From: Deltaproteobacteria bacterium
Lineage (GTDB): Bacteria > Desulfobacterota > Desulfarculia > Desulfarculales > Desulfarculaceae
Assembly: GCA_021815655.1 (NCBI GenBank)
Contig: JAKAGJ010000163.1
Span: 1 to 5,992, forward strand
Direction of reading: 5' to 3'
Length of the DNA: 5,992 bases
Made by a program: the position numbers and the translations under genes
The notes under the pieces: model-generated
Databases searched by the model: none
What the model saw: only the letters and a program-made list of their open reading frames with translations
Told to the model about the DNA's origin: nothing
Shown here: positions 5,595 through 5,992 of the stretch, in pieces
How positions within the stretch are numbered: position 1 is the first letter of the stretch
Layout of the letters: every line of letters begins with the position of its first letter

Positions 5595-5992
5595 ATAGGC
5601 AATTGGCGCAAATACGGCCTGCTGGCGCTGTTTTTCCTGGCCCTCTGGGGCGGGCCGGGCCAAGCCCTGGCCACCCAGATCACGGCCTGGCAACTGGCGC
5701 GCGAGGGGCAGGCCACGCGGCTTATCTTCAATGCCGACGCGCCCTTGGACTACCAGGTCGAGCTGAGCGACCCCCAGACCGTGGTGCTGCACCTGCCTGG
5801 AGTCAGCCAGGCCCCGGTGATGCCCGCCGAGTTGAAGAACGACCCCCTGATCCGCTGGGTGGAGGTGCAACCCACCTCCAAGGGCCTGGACCTGGTGATC
5901 CACACCAAGGGGCCGGGCTTGACGGTGCTGCCCTTCTATGAGGCCGCCAACCGCCGCCTGACCCTGGAACTGGGCGGCCCGCCATCCCAGCA
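5595..5992 (+). CDS. Secreted AMIN-like domain protein, 3' partial, apparent ATA start
   Basis: The frame from 5595 runs off the window with 132 codons. Its N-terminus is a classic Sec signal peptide: a basic start (R5, K6), a hydrophobic core L-L-A-L-F-F-L-A-L (9-17) and an A-L-A cleavage site at 24-26, so the mature protein probably begins at T27 in the periplasm. Residues 27-127 resemble the AMIN domain, a beta-sandwich that anchors periplasmic amidases and secretins such as PilQ near the cell wall: R-L-I-F-N-A-D (42-48), a D-P-x-T-V-V-L-H-L-P-G strand (59-69) and a closing R-R-L-T-L-E-L strand (120-126). A partner domain would lie beyond the window, so amidase, secretin or stand-alone AMIN protein cannot be told apart. 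The start has no standard codon; see the ribosome site at 5581-5586. A sigma-54 promoter lies directly upstream. Confidence 0.75.
   Translation, partial: MGNWRKYGLLALFFLALWGGPGQALATQITAWQLAREGQATRLIFNADAPLDYQVELSDPQTVVLHLPGVSQAPVMPAELKNDPLIRWVEVQPTSKGLDLVIHTKGPGLTVLPFYEAANRRLTLELGGPPSQ

Noticed and set aside
5603..5941. TTG-initiated reading frame overlapping the AMIN-like gene
   Set aside because: It is in a different frame, gives Pro/Gly/Arg-rich sequence with no domain, and overlaps the frame that encodes a signal peptide and AMIN-like strands.

Overview
This is a GC-rich window that reads like a deltaproteobacterial (Desulfobacterota) chromosome. That placement is an inference. It rests on the strong G/C preference at third codon positions, a short CstA, a stand-alone one-RRM protein, an HDOD protein and an FleQ/NtrC-type sigma-54 activator. 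No 16S or other marker gene is present to confirm it. I see no tRNA, rRNA, CRISPR array, insertion sequence or prophage gene.

Layout: (1) 1-621, the C-terminal part of an HDOD-domain protein whose start lies outside the window. (2) 622-875, a leader region with nested inverted repeats before cstA. (3) 876-2687, cstA, a complete carbon-starvation/peptide-pyruvate type transporter of 603 residues. (4) 2688-2918, an intergenic region packed with tandem perfect hairpins. (5) 2919-3116, a 65-residue zinc-finger protein whose first finger matches the RanBP2-type consensus, ending at a strong intrinsic terminator. (6) 3252-3497 on the minus strand, an 81-residue single-RRM RNA-binding protein, convergent with the zinc-finger gene. 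(7) 3498-3821, an intergenic region with two long hairpins, one a terminator-like structure aimed at the RRM start, and a sigma-70-type promoter for the next gene. (8) 3822-5276, a complete sigma-54 enhancer-binding protein whose receiver domain has lost its phosphorylation residues. (9) 5277-5594, an intergenic region with an intrinsic terminator, an AT-rich tract and a near-consensus sigma-54 (-24/-12) promoter. (10) 5595 to the window end, the start of a secreted AMIN-like protein that appears to begin at a non-standard ATA codon.

The most coherent story is at the right end. A non-phosphorylatable sigma-54 activator is followed by a gene with its own sigma-54 promoter, so the activator may control its neighbour's exported AMIN-like envelope protein. 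The middle holds a second pair: two tiny proteins of RNA-binding type (RanBP2 finger and RRM) facing each other. The HDOD and cstA genes look like ordinary independent units.
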